Below, piece after piece: positions 1 to 10,710 of a stretch of DNA of 64,000 nt; the stretch's first letter is position 1; every line of letters begins with the position of its first letter. Under the pieces are notes generated by a model. That model was not told the DNA's origin and made no database searches. It worked only from the letters and a program-made list of their open reading frames with translations. The position numbers and the translations under genes are program-made. Location: assembly GCA_023399815.1 (NCBI GenBank), contig JAEWOJ010000127.1, positions 1-64,000 on the forward strand. Reading direction: 5' to 3'. The DNA is from Pseudomonadota bacterium. Lineage in GTDB: Bacteria; Pseudomonadota; Gammaproteobacteria; Xanthomonadales; Xanthomonadaceae.

Positions 1-2
1 GC

Positions 3-803
3 AGCCCGATCGCGGCAACGGACGCGGCGGGCAGCGTGGTGCAGACCACCGAGCACGAGCCCTACGGGCGGATGCTCAACCGGACCAACGACAACCGGCC
101 GGGCTATACCGGGCATGTGATGGACCAAGCCACCGGCCTGGTCTACATGCAGCAGCGCTATTACGATCCGATGCTGGGAAAGATGTTGAGCGTCGATCCG
201 GTCACGGCTTACGAGCAGCCGATTACGAATTTCTGCCGCTATTGTTACGCACGCAATAACCCGTACAGATTTATAGATCCAGATGGTCGACAGTCGCTGC
301 CGAATTGGCCGGTCCAGAACAACTACGAACTGAACAAAGCCGATAAGCCGAGGGAGGGTCGCGGTGAATTCGGGACGCCCCGAAACACGAGTCTTGGCCC
401 CTCAACGCATTCAGGAATTGATATTCAGGCGCGAACGGGCACGCCAGTGTTGGCGGCTGGAGATGGTGTTGTTGTTGATGTGAGGCCGAATCCGAGTGCA
501 ACGTATGGCAACCAAATTGTGATCGATCATGGTGAGGGTGTGTATACGCAGTCTTCACACTTGGATGGCGCTATCGTTGGGCCTGGCGATAACGTTTTGG
601 CCGGTCAAATGATCGGAACCGTGGGCACTACGGGCAATACGCCTCCTGCTGGCGACGCGCACCTGCACTTCGAAGTGCGAATTGGCGGGCCGGAACCCAG
701 AGCAAGAGGTGGATCAGTAGTTGACCCCAGTAATGTCCTGCCACCACCACCTCCACTTGAGCGTCGGATCATACCGTTCACGGATTTTCCGGGCCAGCGC
801 TAG
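3..803 (+). CDS. RHS-family protein C-terminus with M23 metallopeptidase domain (5' partial)
   Basis: The frame is open from base 3, so the gene starts upstream and only about the last 266 residues are here. The first ~95 residues are the RHS-associated core: a GYTGH..D..TGLVYMQQRYYDP-type segment followed by the RxNNPYRFIDPDG end that marks the cleavage/boundary point of RHS proteins. Everything after it is the variable tip, here a peptidase M23 (LytM) fold with the zinc residues HSGID, the SSHL histidine and HLHFE. M23 enzymes cut peptide cross-bridges in peptidoglycan. An RHS tip of this kind is usually the toxic domain of a contact-dependent or type VI effector. The lipoprotein gene 12 bases downstream is the natural immunity candidate. 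Family calls are strong; the toxin role is inferred. Confidence 0.85.
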   Translation, partial: SPIAATDAAGSVVQTTEHEPYGRMLNRTNDNRPGYTGHVMDQATGLVYMQQRYYDPMLGKMLSVDPVTAYEQPITNFCRYCYARNNPYRFIDPDGRQSLPNWPVQNNYELNKADKPREGRGEFGTPRNTSLGPSTHSGIDIQARTGTPVLAAGDGVVVDVRPNPSATYGNQIVIDHGEGVYTQSSHLDGAIVGPGDNVLAGQMIGTVGTTGNTPPAGDAHLHFEVRIGGPEPRARGGSVVDPSNVLPPPPPLERRIIPFTDFPGQR

Positions 804-815
804 CAGAGACTTAAT

Positions 816-1316
816 ATGACTCACCGTTATTTGATGGGCTGCCTACTATCCCTATCCCTCTTCCTTGCCGCGTGTGCGGACGCGCAGACTGGAAAGGAGA
901 TGTCCGGCCAGTTCGGAGAATTCGCGATTGGATCTTCGCCCAAGGATCTGGGAGTGTTGTTGACTACCGATTGTGTTGGCTCTGTCATTGATCTTTCTGA
1001 CTGCTCGGGAGTCGGAGTGGATGGAATCCGATACGCATTCTTTGACGGCGCTCTTTCTCGCGTTTCCGCGAATCGAGCTGAGGTTAAAGGCGCCGTGAAA
1101 CTTCCAGGAGGCATGATTTTCGGCGAAAGTGTGGTTACAGCTGCTACCAAGCTAAAAGATCTGGGAGTTTCTCTTGACAGGAATGAGGTGAACGGCCGCA
1201 TCGTGTATTCGTCCAACTTCGTTCTCAAGTCAAGCGCTGGGATCGACTACTCCATTGAACTTCATTCGGACGAGCATGGTGTGCTTGTCGAGGTCGTTGA
1301 ACGTACGGACTTCTAG
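816..1316 (+). CDS. Small lipoprotein, candidate immunity protein for the RHS-M23 toxin
   Basis: 166 residues. The N-terminus has a charged start, a hydrophobic stretch and an LAAC lipobox with the lipidated Cys at residue 20, so the protein should be anchored in a membrane facing the periplasm. The rest has no family I recognise; it contains two Cys (around residues 53 and 63) that could form a disulfide. It starts 12 bases after the RHS stop codon and is on the same strand. Immunity proteins normally sit directly after the toxin tip and act where the toxin acts; a peptidoglycan endopeptidase acts in the periplasm, which fits a lipoprotein. The immunity function is inference from position and localisation. 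Confidence 0.7.
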   Translation: MTHRYLMGCLLSLSLFLAACADAQTGKEMSGQFGEFAIGSSPKDLGVLLTTDCVGSVIDLSDCSGVGVDGIRYAFFDGALSRVSANRAEVKGAVKLPGGMIFGESVVTAATKLKDLGVSLDRNEVNGRIVYSSNFVLKSSAGIDYSIELHSDEHGVLVEVVERTDF

Positions 1317-1376
1317 AACGCGAAGCTGGGAAACAGGAAAACGTTGTCGGGGGGCAGTTCCTGGTCGCCTATAAGC

Positions 1377-1402
1377 ACAAGGCCCGCATTGCGGACCTTG
1401 TC
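1377..1402. terminator. Hairpin after the lipoprotein gene (weak terminator candidate)
   Basis: ACAAGG-(C)CCGC pairs with GCGG-(A)CCTTGT around an ATT loop. There is no clean run of T after it, so it may be a transcription end for the RHS/lipoprotein pair or just a structured spacer. Confidence 0.3.
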
Positions 1403-1423
1403 ATTGTTGCGGTGGAGAGTGGC

Positions 1424-1603
1424 TTACCGTCCCGCCTGCGCCAGCAGTGAGTCCAACACCTCGCTCACCATCTTCTGCTTGGCCTTCGGTAGCTGACTGA
1501 TCCGCTCCAACTGCTGTTGCAGCTTCGGTGCCGGCCCACGCTTGCCGGCAAGCCGCCATCCCGGCACGTCGACCAGTTCTTCCACCGTGTCGGATCGGAG
1601 TGT
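1424..1603 (-). pseudogene. C-terminal remnant of an HTH (Xre-like) regulator
   Basis: Reading the minus strand gives a 59-residue open piece ending in ...LQQQLERISQLPKAKQK and DSLLAQAGR then TAA. This is the helical tail commonly found behind an Xre-type HTH domain. There is no HTH and no plausible start: a stop codon closes the frame upstream at 1604-1606, exactly where RHS-like sequence on the other strand takes over. I read it as a truncated leftover of rearrangement in the RHS region. The parent family is a guess based on the tail pattern. Confidence 0.4.
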
Positions 1604-1626
1604 TTAGCGCCACTACGGCGCTCAGC

Positions 1627-1782
1627 TGCCACCTGTTCGTGTTCGACCAGGGCAACCGGCTGCGCACGGCGCTGGACACGAAGGCGTACCGCTACGATGT
1701 GCAGAGCCGGCGAGTACCGCACAGCCAGTCCGGCCGGCACCCTGTACGAGATGTACAGCCTGGACGGACAGCTGCCATGGCA
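1627..1782 (+). pseudogene. Frameshifted RHS repeat fragment
   Basis: The plus strand encodes FVFDQGNRLRTALDTKAYRYD, a typical YD/RHS repeat, then continues in another frame as RTASPAGTLYEMYSLDGQL, the next RHS unit. One frameshift near 1708 separates them, and nothing extends the reading on either side. It is an orphan piece of a second RHS gene, typical of the downstream decayed tips of RHS loci. Confidence 0.6.
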
Positions 1783-1910
1783 TAGCGACGAACAGATTGG
1801 GCTGCACTTCCAGCAGAGATCCCTCTCAATGGCAGCACTGGTGCCGATGCCAGACAACGCAGAAAACTGTTGCATGGCCCCACCCTCGCCGCTATCATAA
1901 GCGGCTCCTT

Positions 1911-1987
<77 letters not shown>

Positions 1988-1996
1988 ATTCGACAG

Positions 1997-2025
1997 AAGC
2001 CGGCCTTGCGCCGGCTTTTGTTTTT
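1997..2025 (+). terminator. Rho-independent terminator of tRNA-Pro
   Basis: AAGCCGGC-CTTGC-GCCGGCTT followed by TTGTTTTT. It begins ten bases after the CCA end and is the obvious stop for tRNA transcription. Confidence 0.9.
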
Positions 2026-2147
2026 ACTCCCAGGTCGACGACCCTCCGGGTCGTCGACGGGTGATGCCAGGAACCGCTCCCGGCGATTCCCCATGCTTTC
2101 CGCGGACAACGCATTCCTCCCCGCCTTGTCCGCGCCGGAGTCACGCA

Positions 2148-3371
2148 ATGTCCAACCAAGTCCCAACGGCATCCCGGGCTTCCCTGTTCAAGGGCCGCCT
2201 GCTGGCCTTCGCCGCCATCATCCTCGTCTCGGCCAACCTGCGCACTGCGGTCACCTCGCTGACGCCGCTGCTGGACCGCCTCGGCCACCTGTTCGATTTC
2301 GGCAACACCATGACCGGCGTGCTCGGCATGATGCCCACCGCCGCGTTCGCCCTGCTCGGCCTGAGCACGCCGCGCCTGATCCGCTGGATCGGGCTGGAAC
2401 GCACTGCGGTGCTGACCATGCTGCTGGCCACCCTCGGCCTGTTGCTGCGCGCCAGCGCCGACAGCGTGGGCATGCTGCTGGCGGGCTCGGCGGTCGCGCT
2501 GGCCGGCATGGGCATCGGCAACGTGGTGGTGCCGCCGCTGGTCAAGCGCTACTTCGCCGATCGCGTCGGCACGCTGAGCACGCTCTACATCACCGTGCTG
2601 CAGGCCGGCACGATGATCCCGGCGCTGCTCGCGGTGCCGGTGGCCGACCGTTTCGACTGGCGCGTCTCGCTGGGCATGTGGTCGCTGCTGTCGCTGGCCG
2701 CGCTGCTGCCGTGGATCATGCTCGCCCGGCACGTGCCGCGGCCGCAGGGCGCCGCGACCGGGAGCGTGGCCCATGCCTCGGGACGCGTGTGGAAGACCTC
2801 GCTGGGCTGGGGCATGGCGCTGATGTTCGGCATGACCTCGCTGGGCACCTATTCGTTGTTCACCTGGCTGCCCAAGGTGATGGTCGAAGCCGGCGCCAGC
2901 GAGGCCTTCGGCGGCGTTATGGTGGCGGTGTACTCGGCCATCGGCCTGCTGCCCTCGCTGCTGGTGCCGGCGCTGGCGGTGCGCATGCGCAACCCGTTCC
3001 CGATCGCGATGCTGGTGTTCGGCCTCAATGCCGTCGCCTTCGCCGGCCTGCTGTGGGCGCCGATGCAGGCGCCGTGGCTGTGGGCAGTGGTGGCAGGCCT
3101 GGGCCCGTCGACCTTCCCGCTGGGCCTGACCCTGATCAACCTGCGCACCCGCACCCCGGCCGGCTCGGCCGCGCTGTCGGGCTTCATGCAGGGCGTCGGC
3201 TACAGCCTGGCCAGCCTCGGCCCGCTGCTGTTCGGCTGGCTGCACGGCGCCAGCGGCGGCTGGGCCTGGTCGTTCGCCTTCCTGATGCTGTGCTCGCTGG
3301 TGCTGCTGGTCGCGGCGTGGTTCGCGTGCAGGCCGCAGCAGTTGGAGGACCATTGGCACAAGCCGTTGTAG
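2148..3371 (+). CDS. MFS transporter, CynX/NimT (cyanate/nitroimidazole) type
   Basis: 407 residues from the ATG at 2148 (MSNQVPTAS). Longer in-frame starts would run through the tRNA and its terminator, so they are not used. The protein is almost entirely hydrophobic, with about 12 membrane helices in two halves joined by a basic loop near residue 200 (RHVPRPQ). The first helix contains SANLRTAVTSLTPLLD, the hallmark of the CynX subgroup of the major facilitator superfamily. The substrate cannot be told from sequence; members move cyanate, nitroimidazoles or other small compounds. The TAG stop is part of the GTAG head of the REP that follows. It is a single gene, convergent with proA. Confidence 0.85.
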   Translation: MSNQVPTASRASLFKGRLLAFAAIILVSANLRTAVTSLTPLLDRLGHLFDFGNTMTGVLGMMPTAAFALLGLSTPRLIRWIGLERTAVLTMLLATLGLLLRASADSVGMLLAGSAVALAGMGIGNVVVPPLVKRYFADRVGTLSTLYITVLQAGTMIPALLAVPVADRFDWRVSLGMWSLLSLAALLPWIMLARHVPRPQGAATGSVAHASGRVWKTSLGWGMALMFGMTSLGTYSLFTWLPKVMVEAGASEAFGGVMVAVYSAIGLLPSLLVPALAVRMRNPFPIAMLVFGLNAVAFAGLLWAPMQAPWLWAVVAGLGPSTFPLGLTLINLRTRTPAGSAALSGFMQGVGYSLASLGPLLFGWLHGASGGWAWSFAFLMLCSLVLLVAAWFACRPQQLEDHWHKPL

Positions 3372-3434
3372 GAGCGACGCGAGTCGCGACGGGGTTTACC
3401 GGGAAAGCGCCATCGCGACTCACGTCGCTCCTAC
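3368..3434. repeat. GTAG-headed REP pair (GTAGGAGCGACG type)
   Basis: Two inverted REP units: GTAGGAGCGACGCGAGTCGC reads in from the left, and its near-identical complement ends in GCTCCTAC on the right, giving a long palindrome with a GTTTACCGGGAAAG-type centre. Three close relatives lie at 4737, 6265 and 7710. The left GTAG supplies the stop codon of the transporter gene. Confidence 0.9.
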
Positions 3435-3455
3435 ACAACCGCATGCATCACCGCA

Positions 3456-4703
3456 TTACCCTCTGGTCTGCCCTTCGCCGCACACCACGAAACGCTCCAC
3501 GGTGAGCGCCTCCAGCCCCATCGGGCCGTAGGCATGCAGGCGCGTGGTGGAGATGCCGATCTCCGCGCCCAGCCCCAGCTCGCCGCCGTCCGAGAAGCGC
3601 GACGAGGCGTTGACCATCACCACCGCCGAGCGCAGCGCGTGCACGAAGGCGTCGGCGTGGGCCGGGTCGCCGGTGGCGATGACCTCGGTGTGGTCGGAGG
3701 TATGGCGCTGGATGTGGGCGATCGCCGCGTCCAGCGAATCGACCACCCGCACGGCCAGGATCAGGTCCAGGTATTCGGCGGCATAGTCGGCCTCGTCCGC
3801 CGGCGCCACGTCCGCCACCAGCGCCTGCGTCGCCGCGTCGCCGCGCAGCTCGACGCCGCGCGCGCGCAGCGCATCGGCGGCCATCGGCAGGAAGCGCGGC
3901 GCGATGGCGGCGTGCACCAGCAGGGTTTCCAGCGAATTGCAGGCGGCCGGGCGCGAGACCTTGCCGTCGACCAGCAGACCCAGCGCCAGTTGCGGGTCGG
4001 CACTGTCGTCCACATACAGGTGGCACACGCCCTTGTAGTGCTTGATCACCGGCACCCGCGCGTGCTCGGCGACGAAGCGGATCAGTCCTTCGCCGCCGCG
4101 CGGGATCGCCAGGTCGACGATGCCGTCGAGCTGCAGCAGTTCCAGCATGGTTTCCCGGCGCAGGTCCTCGACCAGGATCAGCGCGGCATCGGCAATCCCG
4201 GCCTCGCGCAGGGCGCGCTTGAGCGCGGCGGCGATCGCGGTGTTGGAATGGATGGCTTCCGAGCCGCCGCGCAGGATCACGCCGTTGCCGGCCTTGATGC
4301 ACAGCGCCGCCGCGTCGGCGGTCACGTTCGGGCGCGCCTCGTAGATCATCGCGATCACGCCCAGCGGCACGCGCACCTTCTGCACACGGATGCCGTTGGG
4401 ACGCACGTAGTCGCGGGTGACCTCGCCGACCGGATCGGGCAGCGCGGCGACGTCGCGCAGCGCCTTGGCGACGCCGGCCAACCGTTGCCGGTCCAGCGCC
4501 AGCCGGTCGAGCATCGCGCTGCCCACGCCCTTGTCCCGGGCGGCCTGCAGGTCGCGGGCATTGGCGGAGAGGATGGCATCGGCATCGGCCTCCAGCGAGG
4601 TCGCCATCGCCTCCAGCAACGCGGCGCGGGCGGCGGCGGGAAGCTGGCCGAGCTGCCGGGCGGCATCGCGGCATTGCAGGGCAAGGGTCTTGATATCGGT
4701 CAT
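3456..4703 (-). CDS. proA: Glutamate-5-semialdehyde dehydrogenase (gamma-glutamyl phosphate reductase)
   Basis: 415 residues starting at [11 protein letters not shown] (an in-frame ATG at 4718 would add five residues). It reduces gamma-glutamyl phosphate to glutamate semialdehyde with NADPH, the second step of proline synthesis in the cytoplasm. The aldehyde-dehydrogenase-like fold is clear throughout; the catalytic Cys lies in [14 protein letters not shown], and the glycine-rich [12 protein letters not shown] and [19 protein letters not shown] segments are family markers. It is downstream of proB on the same strand with a REP pair in the 97-base gap, and closes the arginine/proline block. 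Confidence 0.97.
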   Translation of the reverse strand: MTDIKTLALQCRDAARQLGQLPAAARAALLEAMATSLEADADAILSANARDLQAARDKGVGSAMLDRLALDRQRLAGVAKALRDVAALPDPVGEVTRDYVRPNGIRVQKVRVPLGVIAMIYEARPNVTADAAALCIKAGNGVILRGGSEAIHSNTAIAAALKRALREAGIADAALILVEDLRRETMLELLQLDGIVDLAIPRGGEGLIRFVAEHARVPVIKHYKGVCHLYVDDSADPQLALGLLVDGKVSRPAACNSLETLLVHAAIAPRFLPMAADALRARGVELRGDAATQALVADVAPADEADYAAEYLDLILAVRVVDSLDAAIAHIQRHTSDHTEVIATGDPAHADAFVHALRSAVVMVNASSRFSDGGELGLGAEIGISTTRLHAYGPMGLEALTVERFVVCGEGQTRG

Positions 4704-4736
4704 GGTTGCGGCTCGCATGCAGGAATATCCGTCCCT

Positions 4737-4804
4737 GTAGGAGCGACGCCAGTCGCGACGGGGCTCAACCGGGAAAGCCCCATCGCGGCTCGCGCCGCTC
4801 CTAC
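4737..4804. repeat. GTAG-headed REP pair between proB and proA
   Basis: Same family as at 3368: GTAGGAGCGACGCCAGTCGC on the left and GCTCCTAC on the right. The right-hand CTAC overlaps the proB stop codon, which on the minus strand reads TAG within GTAG. Confidence 0.9.
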
Positions 4805-5961
4805 GGCAGCAGGACGAGGTCGTCGCGGTGGATCACGTTGTCGCCATAGGTATAGCCGAGCACGGCCTCGATCTCGCGGGTATGGCGGCGGCCGATGCGG
4901 CGCACGTCCACCGCCGAGTACTGGCTGATGCCGCGCGCCACGCACTGCGCGCCGCCCTCGCCGTCCACCCGCACCTCGACCATGTCGCCGCGGCGGAAGT
5001 CACCCTCGGCGCCGGTCACGCCACCCGGCAGCAGCGATGCGCCCTTCTCGCGCAGGGCGCGCGCGGCGCCGGCGTCGATCACGATGGCGCCCGGCTCGAC
5101 CGGTGCGTGCCGCAGCCAGTACTTGCGCGCGGCGATGCGCGAGCGCCCGGCATGCAGCCAGGTGCCGCGCAAGCGGCCCTGCGCCAGAGCGCGCACCACC
5201 TCGCCGCTGCGGCCGTTGAACAGGAAGGTATCGATGCCGGCGGCGCCGGCCTTGGCCGCAGCCTGCAGCTTGGTGTGCATGCCGCCGGTGCCGGCCGCGC
5301 TGCCGCTGCCGCCGGCCATCGCCATCACCCCGGCGGTCAGCTCGACGACCTCGTCGACCGGCCGCGCCTGCGGATCGCGGCGCGGATCGGCGGTGTACAG
5401 CCCGTCGATGTCGGTGGCGATGAACAGCGCGTCGGCATCGACCAGCGCGGCGACGATGGCGGCGAGGTTGTCGTTGTCGCCGAGCTTGAGTTCGTCGACC
5501 GAGACGGTGTCGTTCTCGTTGACCACCGGCAGCGCGCCGAGCGCCAGCAGTTCGCCCAGCGTGGCGCGCGCGTTGAGGTAGCGGCGGCGGTTGCGCAGGT
5601 CGTCGTGGGTGAGCAGCACCTGCGCCACCGGCCGTTCGAAGAAGCGCTGCCACAGCGCGATCAGCCGCGCCTGTCCCAAGGCGGCCAGCGCCTGCCGCGC
5701 GGCGATGGCCACGCCGGCCTCGGCCGCTTCGGCCGTCCTGGGCACGATGGCGCGTCCGGCCGCGACCGCGCCGGACGACACGATCACCACTTCCCTGCCG
5801 GCCAGCAGGTTGGCCGAGACGAACTGCGCCAGCCCCAGCGCGAAGCGCGGGGTCAGGCCGCCGCCGTCGGCGGCCAGCAGGCTGCTGCCGACCTTGAGCA
5901 CCGCGCGCCGCCACGGCGGCAGCGTCTGCTCGGCGAAGGGCGAAGGCGAGGTGTCGGTCAT
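4801..5961 (-). CDS. proB: Glutamate 5-kinase
   Basis: 386 residues, the usual size for the two-domain enzyme. It phosphorylates glutamate to start proline synthesis. The amino-acid-kinase domain begins [13 protein letters not shown] and holds [20 protein letters not shown] and [10 protein letters not shown]; the C-terminal ~100 residues (from RKYWL) form the PUA domain. Proline feedback on the kinase domain is known for the family. The stop codon lies inside a REP. It follows the YciI-like gene with a four-base gap, so the two are probably on one transcript. Confidence 0.97.
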   Translation of the reverse strand: MTDTSPSPFAEQTLPPWRRAVLKVGSSLLAADGGGLTPRFALGLAQFVSANLLAGREVVIVSSGAVAAGRAIVPRTAEAAEAGVAIAARQALAALGQARLIALWQRFFERPVAQVLLTHDDLRNRRRYLNARATLGELLALGALPVVNENDTVSVDELKLGDNDNLAAIVAALVDADALFIATDIDGLYTADPRRDPQARPVDEVVELTAGVMAMAGGSGSAAGTGGMHTKLQAAAKAGAAGIDTFLFNGRSGEVVRALAQGRLRGTWLHAGRSRIAARKYWLRHAPVEPGAIVIDAGAARALREKGASLLPGGVTGAEGDFRRGDMVEVRVDGEGGAQCVARGISQYSAVDVRRIGRRHTREIEAVLGYTYGDNVIHRDDLVLLP

Positions 5962-5965
5962 GGGA

Positions 5966-6223
5966 TCAGCGCGTGTTCCATTCGTGGACGGCCAGCTCGG
6001 AACTACCGTGGACGGCCAGCGGATCGGCGGCGACGATCGCCTGCGCCTCGGCCAGGGTCGCCACGTTCTGCAGCACGTAGGCGCCGCCGCTGCCGTCGCC
6101 GAAACCGCCGGTCAGGTACAACCTGTCCTGCGCACGCAGTTCATCGAGGAACGCCAGGTGCGGCGCGATCACCGCCTCGTCGAACACTGGCTTGCGCATT
6201 GCCAGTACCAGGTAGCACTTCAT
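5966..6223 (-). CDS. YciI-like protein
   Basis: 85 residues, starting MKCYLVLAMRKP. It has the YCII fold pattern: a ferredoxin-like alpha/beta unit with a conserved HLAFLDELRAQDRLYLTGGF core and a VAADPLAVHG-type loop that in the family carries the Asp/His pair. These are small dimeric proteins of uncertain activity, some with dehalogenase-like chemistry. Here it sits between argH and proB and ends four bases before proB, so it is probably co-transcribed; nothing in the sequence ties it to arginine or proline metabolism directly. Confidence 0.85.
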   Translation of the reverse strand: MKCYLVLAMRKPVFDEAVIAPHLAFLDELRAQDRLYLTGGFGDGSGGAYVLQNVATLAEAQAIVAADPLAVHGSSELAVHEWNTR

Positions 6224-6264
6224 GCCTTGCCTCCGTTTTCCATGTCCGTCCCTGCCACCTCAAG

Positions 6265-6345
6265 GTAGGGGCGACGTGAGTCGCGATGGGCGTTCCCAGG
6301 CAAGCCCCGGTCGCGACTCGCGTCGCTCCTACACGTCGCTCCTAC
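6265..6345. repeat. GTAG-headed REP cluster between argH and the yciI-like gene
   Basis: A REP pair of the GTAGG(A/G)GCGACG family with an extra short CGTCGCTCCTAC copy added on the right, so the right end reads twice into CTAC. It fills the gap between argH and the YciI-like gene. Confidence 0.85.
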
Positions 6346-6378
6346 ATATGCATGGCACATGGCCTCGCCGTTCCCGGC

Positions 6379-7677
6379 TCAGCCAGCCAGCGCGTTCCAG
6401 CGCGCGCGCAGTTCGTCCAGCCGCAGGTCAGCGGCGGCGCCCGGCGACACGCGCACGGCGAGGCTGCCTTCCGGCGTGCGTCCCTGCCCCGCCGTGTCGG
6501 CCGAGGCGGCGGCGGCCTTGTAGGCCTCGCGGAACGGCACGCCGGCCACCGCCGCTTCCACCGCCACGTCGGTGGCGTACATGCCCGAGTCGATGGCGGC
6601 GCGGATGTTGCCATCGCGCCAGTCGAGGTTGGACAGCAGCGCAGGCAGCAGTTCGAGCGCGGCCAGGCCACGGCCGAAGCCGTGGAAGATCGCGCCCTTG
6701 GACGCCTGCAGGTCGCGGTGGTAGCCGGACGGCAGCGACAGCAGCTGCTCGATCTCGGTGCGCGCGGCGGCGACGCTGGCATGGGTGGCGCGCATCAGCT
6801 CGATCACGTCCGGGTTGCGCTTGTTGGGCATGATCGAGCTGCCGGTGGTGTACTGCGCCGGCAGCGCGACGAAGGCGAACTCGCCGGTGGTGAACAGCGA
6901 CAGGTCCCAGGCGATGCGGCGCAGGTCCAGCGTCGCGCCGCCCAGCGCCTCCAGCGCGGCCAATTCGAACTTGCCGCGCGAGAGCTGCGCGTAGATCGGG
7001 CTGACCTGCATGCGCGCGAAATCCAGCGCGCGCGTGGTGTGCCCGCGGTCCAGCGGCAGGTTGACGCCGTAGCCGGCGGCCGTGCCCAGCGGGTTGCAGT
7101 CGATCAGCCGGCGCGTGTCGGCCGCGCGCACCGCGTTGTCGATGAAGGCCTCGGCCCAGCCGGCCCACCACATGCCGGCCGAGGACACCACGGCGCGCTG
7201 GATGTGGGTGTAGCCGGGCAGCGGCTGCTGCCGTTCGGCGGCGGCGCGGTCCAGCGCCACCTTCGCCACCTCGCGGCTGATCTGCGCCACGCGCGCCAGC
7301 TTCTCCTTCAGCCACAGGCGCGTGGCGACCAGGATCTGGTCGTTGCGGCTGCGGCCGGTGTGGATCTTGCGGCCGGCATCGCCCAGGCGCTCGGTCAGGC
7401 GCGCCTCGATGGCGGAGTGGCAATCCTCGTACCGGTCGTCCAGCACGAAGGCGCCGCTGCGGAAGTCCTCGGCCAGCAGCGACAGTTCGCGCTTGAGCGC
7501 GGCCAGTTCGTCGGCCGACAGGATGCCGATGTGCTGCAGCCCTTCGGCATGCGCGGCGCTGGCCTGGATGTCGTGCAGGAAGAATTCGCGGTCCAGGATC
7601 ACGTCGTCGCCGGCGAGGAAGGTCTGGATCTTGGCGTCCACCGCGACGCCGGGCTTTTGCCACAGCAGGTTGGTCAT
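6379..7677 (-). CDS. argH: Argininosuccinate lyase
   Basis: 432 residues. Splits argininosuccinate to arginine and fumarate, the last step of arginine synthesis. The fumarase/aspartase superfamily signature is [12 protein letters not shown] in the middle of the protein, with HTGRSRNDQ and GYTHIQRAV earlier. The length is slightly below the ~460 of E. coli-type enzymes, as is usual for the xanthomonad form. It starts [10 protein letters not shown] and is separated from argC by a REP pair (110 bases). Confidence 0.97.
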   Translation of the reverse strand: MTNLLWQKPGVAVDAKIQTFLAGDDVILDREFFLHDIQASAAHAEGLQHIGILSADELAALKRELSLLAEDFRSGAFVLDDRYEDCHSAIEARLTERLGDAGRKIHTGRSRNDQILVATRLWLKEKLARVAQISREVAKVALDRAAAERQQPLPGYTHIQRAVVSSAGMWWAGWAEAFIDNAVRAADTRRLIDCNPLGTAAGYGVNLPLDRGHTTRALDFARMQVSPIYAQLSRGKFELAALEALGGATLDLRRIAWDLSLFTTGEFAFVALPAQYTTGSSIMPNKRNPDVIELMRATHASVAAARTEIEQLLSLPSGYHRDLQASKGAIFHGFGRGLAALELLPALLSNLDWRDGNIRAAIDSGMYATDVAVEAAVAGVPFREAYKAAAASADTAGQGRTPEGSLAVRVSPGAAADLRLDELRARWNALAG

Positions 7678-7709
7678 AGAAATCCTCTCGATAATCCTTG
7701 ATGTCCGTT

Positions 7710-7776
7710 GTAGGAGCGACGTCAGTCGCGATGAGGCTTTACCGGGAAATCCCGTCGCGACTCACGTCGCTCCTAC
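7710..7776. repeat. GTAG-headed REP pair between argC and argH
   Basis: GTAGGAGCGACGTCAGTCGC on the left, GCTCCTAC on the right, with the same GCTTTACCGGGAAA centre as the copy at 3368. It lies within the arg block and may affect stability of the argC or argH message. Confidence 0.9.
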
Positions 7777-7787
7777 GGAAGCGTGGG

Positions 7788-8737
<950 letters not shown>

Positions 8738-8741
<4 letters not shown>

Positions 8742-9346
8742 GAATGCGAATCCAGTAGATGCTGCAGATGGCTGCGTACCGCCGGCCATTCGCTGTCGAT
8801 GATGGAGAACGCCACGGTATCGCGCGGCGTGCCGTCGGCGTGGCGTTTGTGGTTGCGCAGCACGCCGTCCTGCTTCGCCCCGAGCCGGGCGATGGCGGTG
8901 CGCGAGGCCTGGTTGAACCAGCTGGTCTCGAAGCCGACGCCGATGCAGCCCATCGCCTCGAAGGCATGGCGCAGCAACAGCAGCTTGGCCTCGGTGTTCA
9001 GGCCGGTGCGCTGCACGCGGCGGTGGTACCAGGTGTAGCCGATGTTCAGGCGCGGCACGTCCGCCTCCAGCGCGTAGAAACGGGTGCTGCCCACCACCTC
9101 GCCGGCGGCGTCCTTGACCACGAACGGCAGCGCCTTCCCCTGCGCCTGCATGTCCAGCGCGGCCTCGACATAGCGTTCCGCGCCTTCCGGCGCAGGCACG
9201 TTGGTGTACCAGCAGCGCGACAGCCCGCCGTCGCCCAGCGCCTGCCGCAGCGCCGGCGCGTGCGCCATGCGCAGCGGCTCGAGCGCGACGTGGACGCCGC
9301 GCAGTTCCGGCACGCTGTTCCAGGCGGCGTTCGCGGGCTGCTTCAT
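8738..9346 (-). CDS. GNAT acetyltransferase (RimJ/RimL-like) inside the arginine operon
   Basis: 202 residues. The fold is that of the RimJ/RimL branch: [16 protein letters not shown] at the start, [29 protein letters not shown] as the acetyl-CoA loop, and [22 protein letters not shown] at the end. It ends in the ATGA overlap with argC and begins four bases after the stop of the fused argA/B gene. That fused protein already has its own synthase domain, so this enzyme is not needed for acetylglutamate synthesis. Its acceptor is unknown; a small molecule or protein N-terminus are both possible. Confidence 0.85.
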
Positions 9347-9350
9347 CGCC

Positions 9351-10667
9351 TCATCCCTGCAGGCTGGCCTTGCGTTCGCCGCAATGCTGGACGAAGCCGC
9401 GGATGCTGTCGAAGTCGCTGGCGCCGAACCAGAACACCTTCCAGTGGTCGAGCTTGTAGCAGCCGTCGGACTCGGCGTAGTAGAAGTGGTTGACCGGGTT
9501 GCCGTTGCGCGAGCGCCAGAACAGCTGCGGGGTCTCCTCCAGCATCACGTTCCACACCGCACGGCCCAGGCCTTCGCCCTGCGCGTCGTCGAGCACGGCG
9601 AACTTGTCCAGGTACACACCTTCGGCCTCGTCGGTGAGGATCACCGCGGTGCGGTAGTTCTCGCTGACGTAGGCACGCAGCAGCGTCGTCTTCTCGAAAT
9701 AGTCCGGCACCAGGGTGCGGCCGAAGCTGGATTCGATCAGCGCCTTCAGCCGCGCGGTGTCCAGCTGCTCCCACGATGTCGCCTTGAGCACCTTCTCGCC
9801 GCGGCGGACCAGCGTGCCCGAACCCTTGTGGGTGAACAGTTCCTTGGCCAGGTCGGCCGGGCGCGTGATCGATACCGAGGACTCCTCCGGCAGCTTGTCC
9901 AGCAGGTCCTTGATCTGCTCGATCTTGACCTTCATGCCGCCGTGCAGCCATGGCTGCTGGATCAGGTGTTCGTACTCGGTGGACAGGTTGATCGAGTCGA
10001 TCAGCCTGCCCTCGGCATCGAGCAGGCCGCCGGTGCCGGTGAGGAAGATGATCTTGTACGGCTGCAGTTCCTGCACCAGCTCGTTGGCGGCGAAGTCGGC
10101 GTTGACGTTGAGGATCTGCCCGCTCGGCGTCTCGCCCAGCGAGGTGATGACCGGGATCGAACCGGCGCGCAGGCTGGCCTCGATCGGCGCCAGGTTGACC
10201 CGCCTCACTTCGCCGACCAGCCCGTAGGTGTCCCGGTCAAGGTACTCGGCCTCGAACACGCCGCCGGTGATCGAGGTGGCACGCGCGCCGTTCTGCTGCA
10301 GCGCCTCGACCAGCCGCAGGTTGGACTGCTGGAACACCTTGCGCACGATCGCCAGCGCCTCGGGCGTGGTCACGCGCAGGCCGTTGATGGTCCGCTTCTC
10401 GATGCCGGCCGCCGACAGTTCGGCATCCAGCTGCGGGCCGGCGCCGTGCAGCACGATCGGGGTCAGCCCGACCTCCTGCAGGAACGACAGCGAGGAGGTC
10501 AGCGCTTCCAGGTCGTCGCGCAGCACCGCGCCGCCGACCTTGACCACGGCGAAACGCTTGGCGTCCAGCTGCGAGAAGCGCTTGAGGTACTGGCTGATCT
10601 CCTTCGCGCTGGCCATGCTCGAAAGCAGGCGCACGATGGTCTGGCGGGTCTGGCGGTGGGGTTGCAT
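9351..10667 (-). CDS. argB: Bifunctional N-acetylglutamate synthase/kinase (NAGS/K)
   Basis: 438 residues, too long for a plain kinase. Residues ~25-285 are the amino-acid kinase domain ([49 protein letters not shown]); residues ~290-438 are a GNAT-type synthase domain ending in [13 protein letters not shown] and the WKVFWFG segment. This fused enzyme is known from Xanthomonas and Maricaulis, makes N-acetylglutamate and then phosphorylates it, and is inhibited by arginine. The start is uncertain: [14 protein letters not shown] lies 17 residues inside and is an alternative. Confidence 0.95.
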   Translation of the reverse strand: MQPHRQTRQTIVRLLSSMASAKEISQYLKRFSQLDAKRFAVVKVGGAVLRDDLEALTSSLSFLQEVGLTPIVLHGAGPQLDAELSAAGIEKRTINGLRVTTPEALAIVRKVFQQSNLRLVEALQQNGARATSITGGVFEAEYLDRDTYGLVGEVRRVNLAPIEASLRAGSIPVITSLGETPSGQILNVNADFAANELVQELQPYKIIFLTGTGGLLDAEGRLIDSINLSTEYEHLIQQPWLHGGMKVKIEQIKDLLDKLPEESSVSITRPADLAKELFTHKGSGTLVRRGEKVLKATSWEQLDTARLKALIESSFGRTLVPDYFEKTTLLRAYVSENYRTAVILTDEAEGVYLDKFAVLDDAQGEGLGRAVWNVMLEETPQLFWRSRNGNPVNHFYYAESDGCYKLDHWKVFWFGASDFDSIRGFVQHCGERKASLQG

Positions 10668-10710
10668 GGTGGCGGGGTTCGTCTGTCGTGGGGCGGTGGG
10701 ATGCGGCGGC

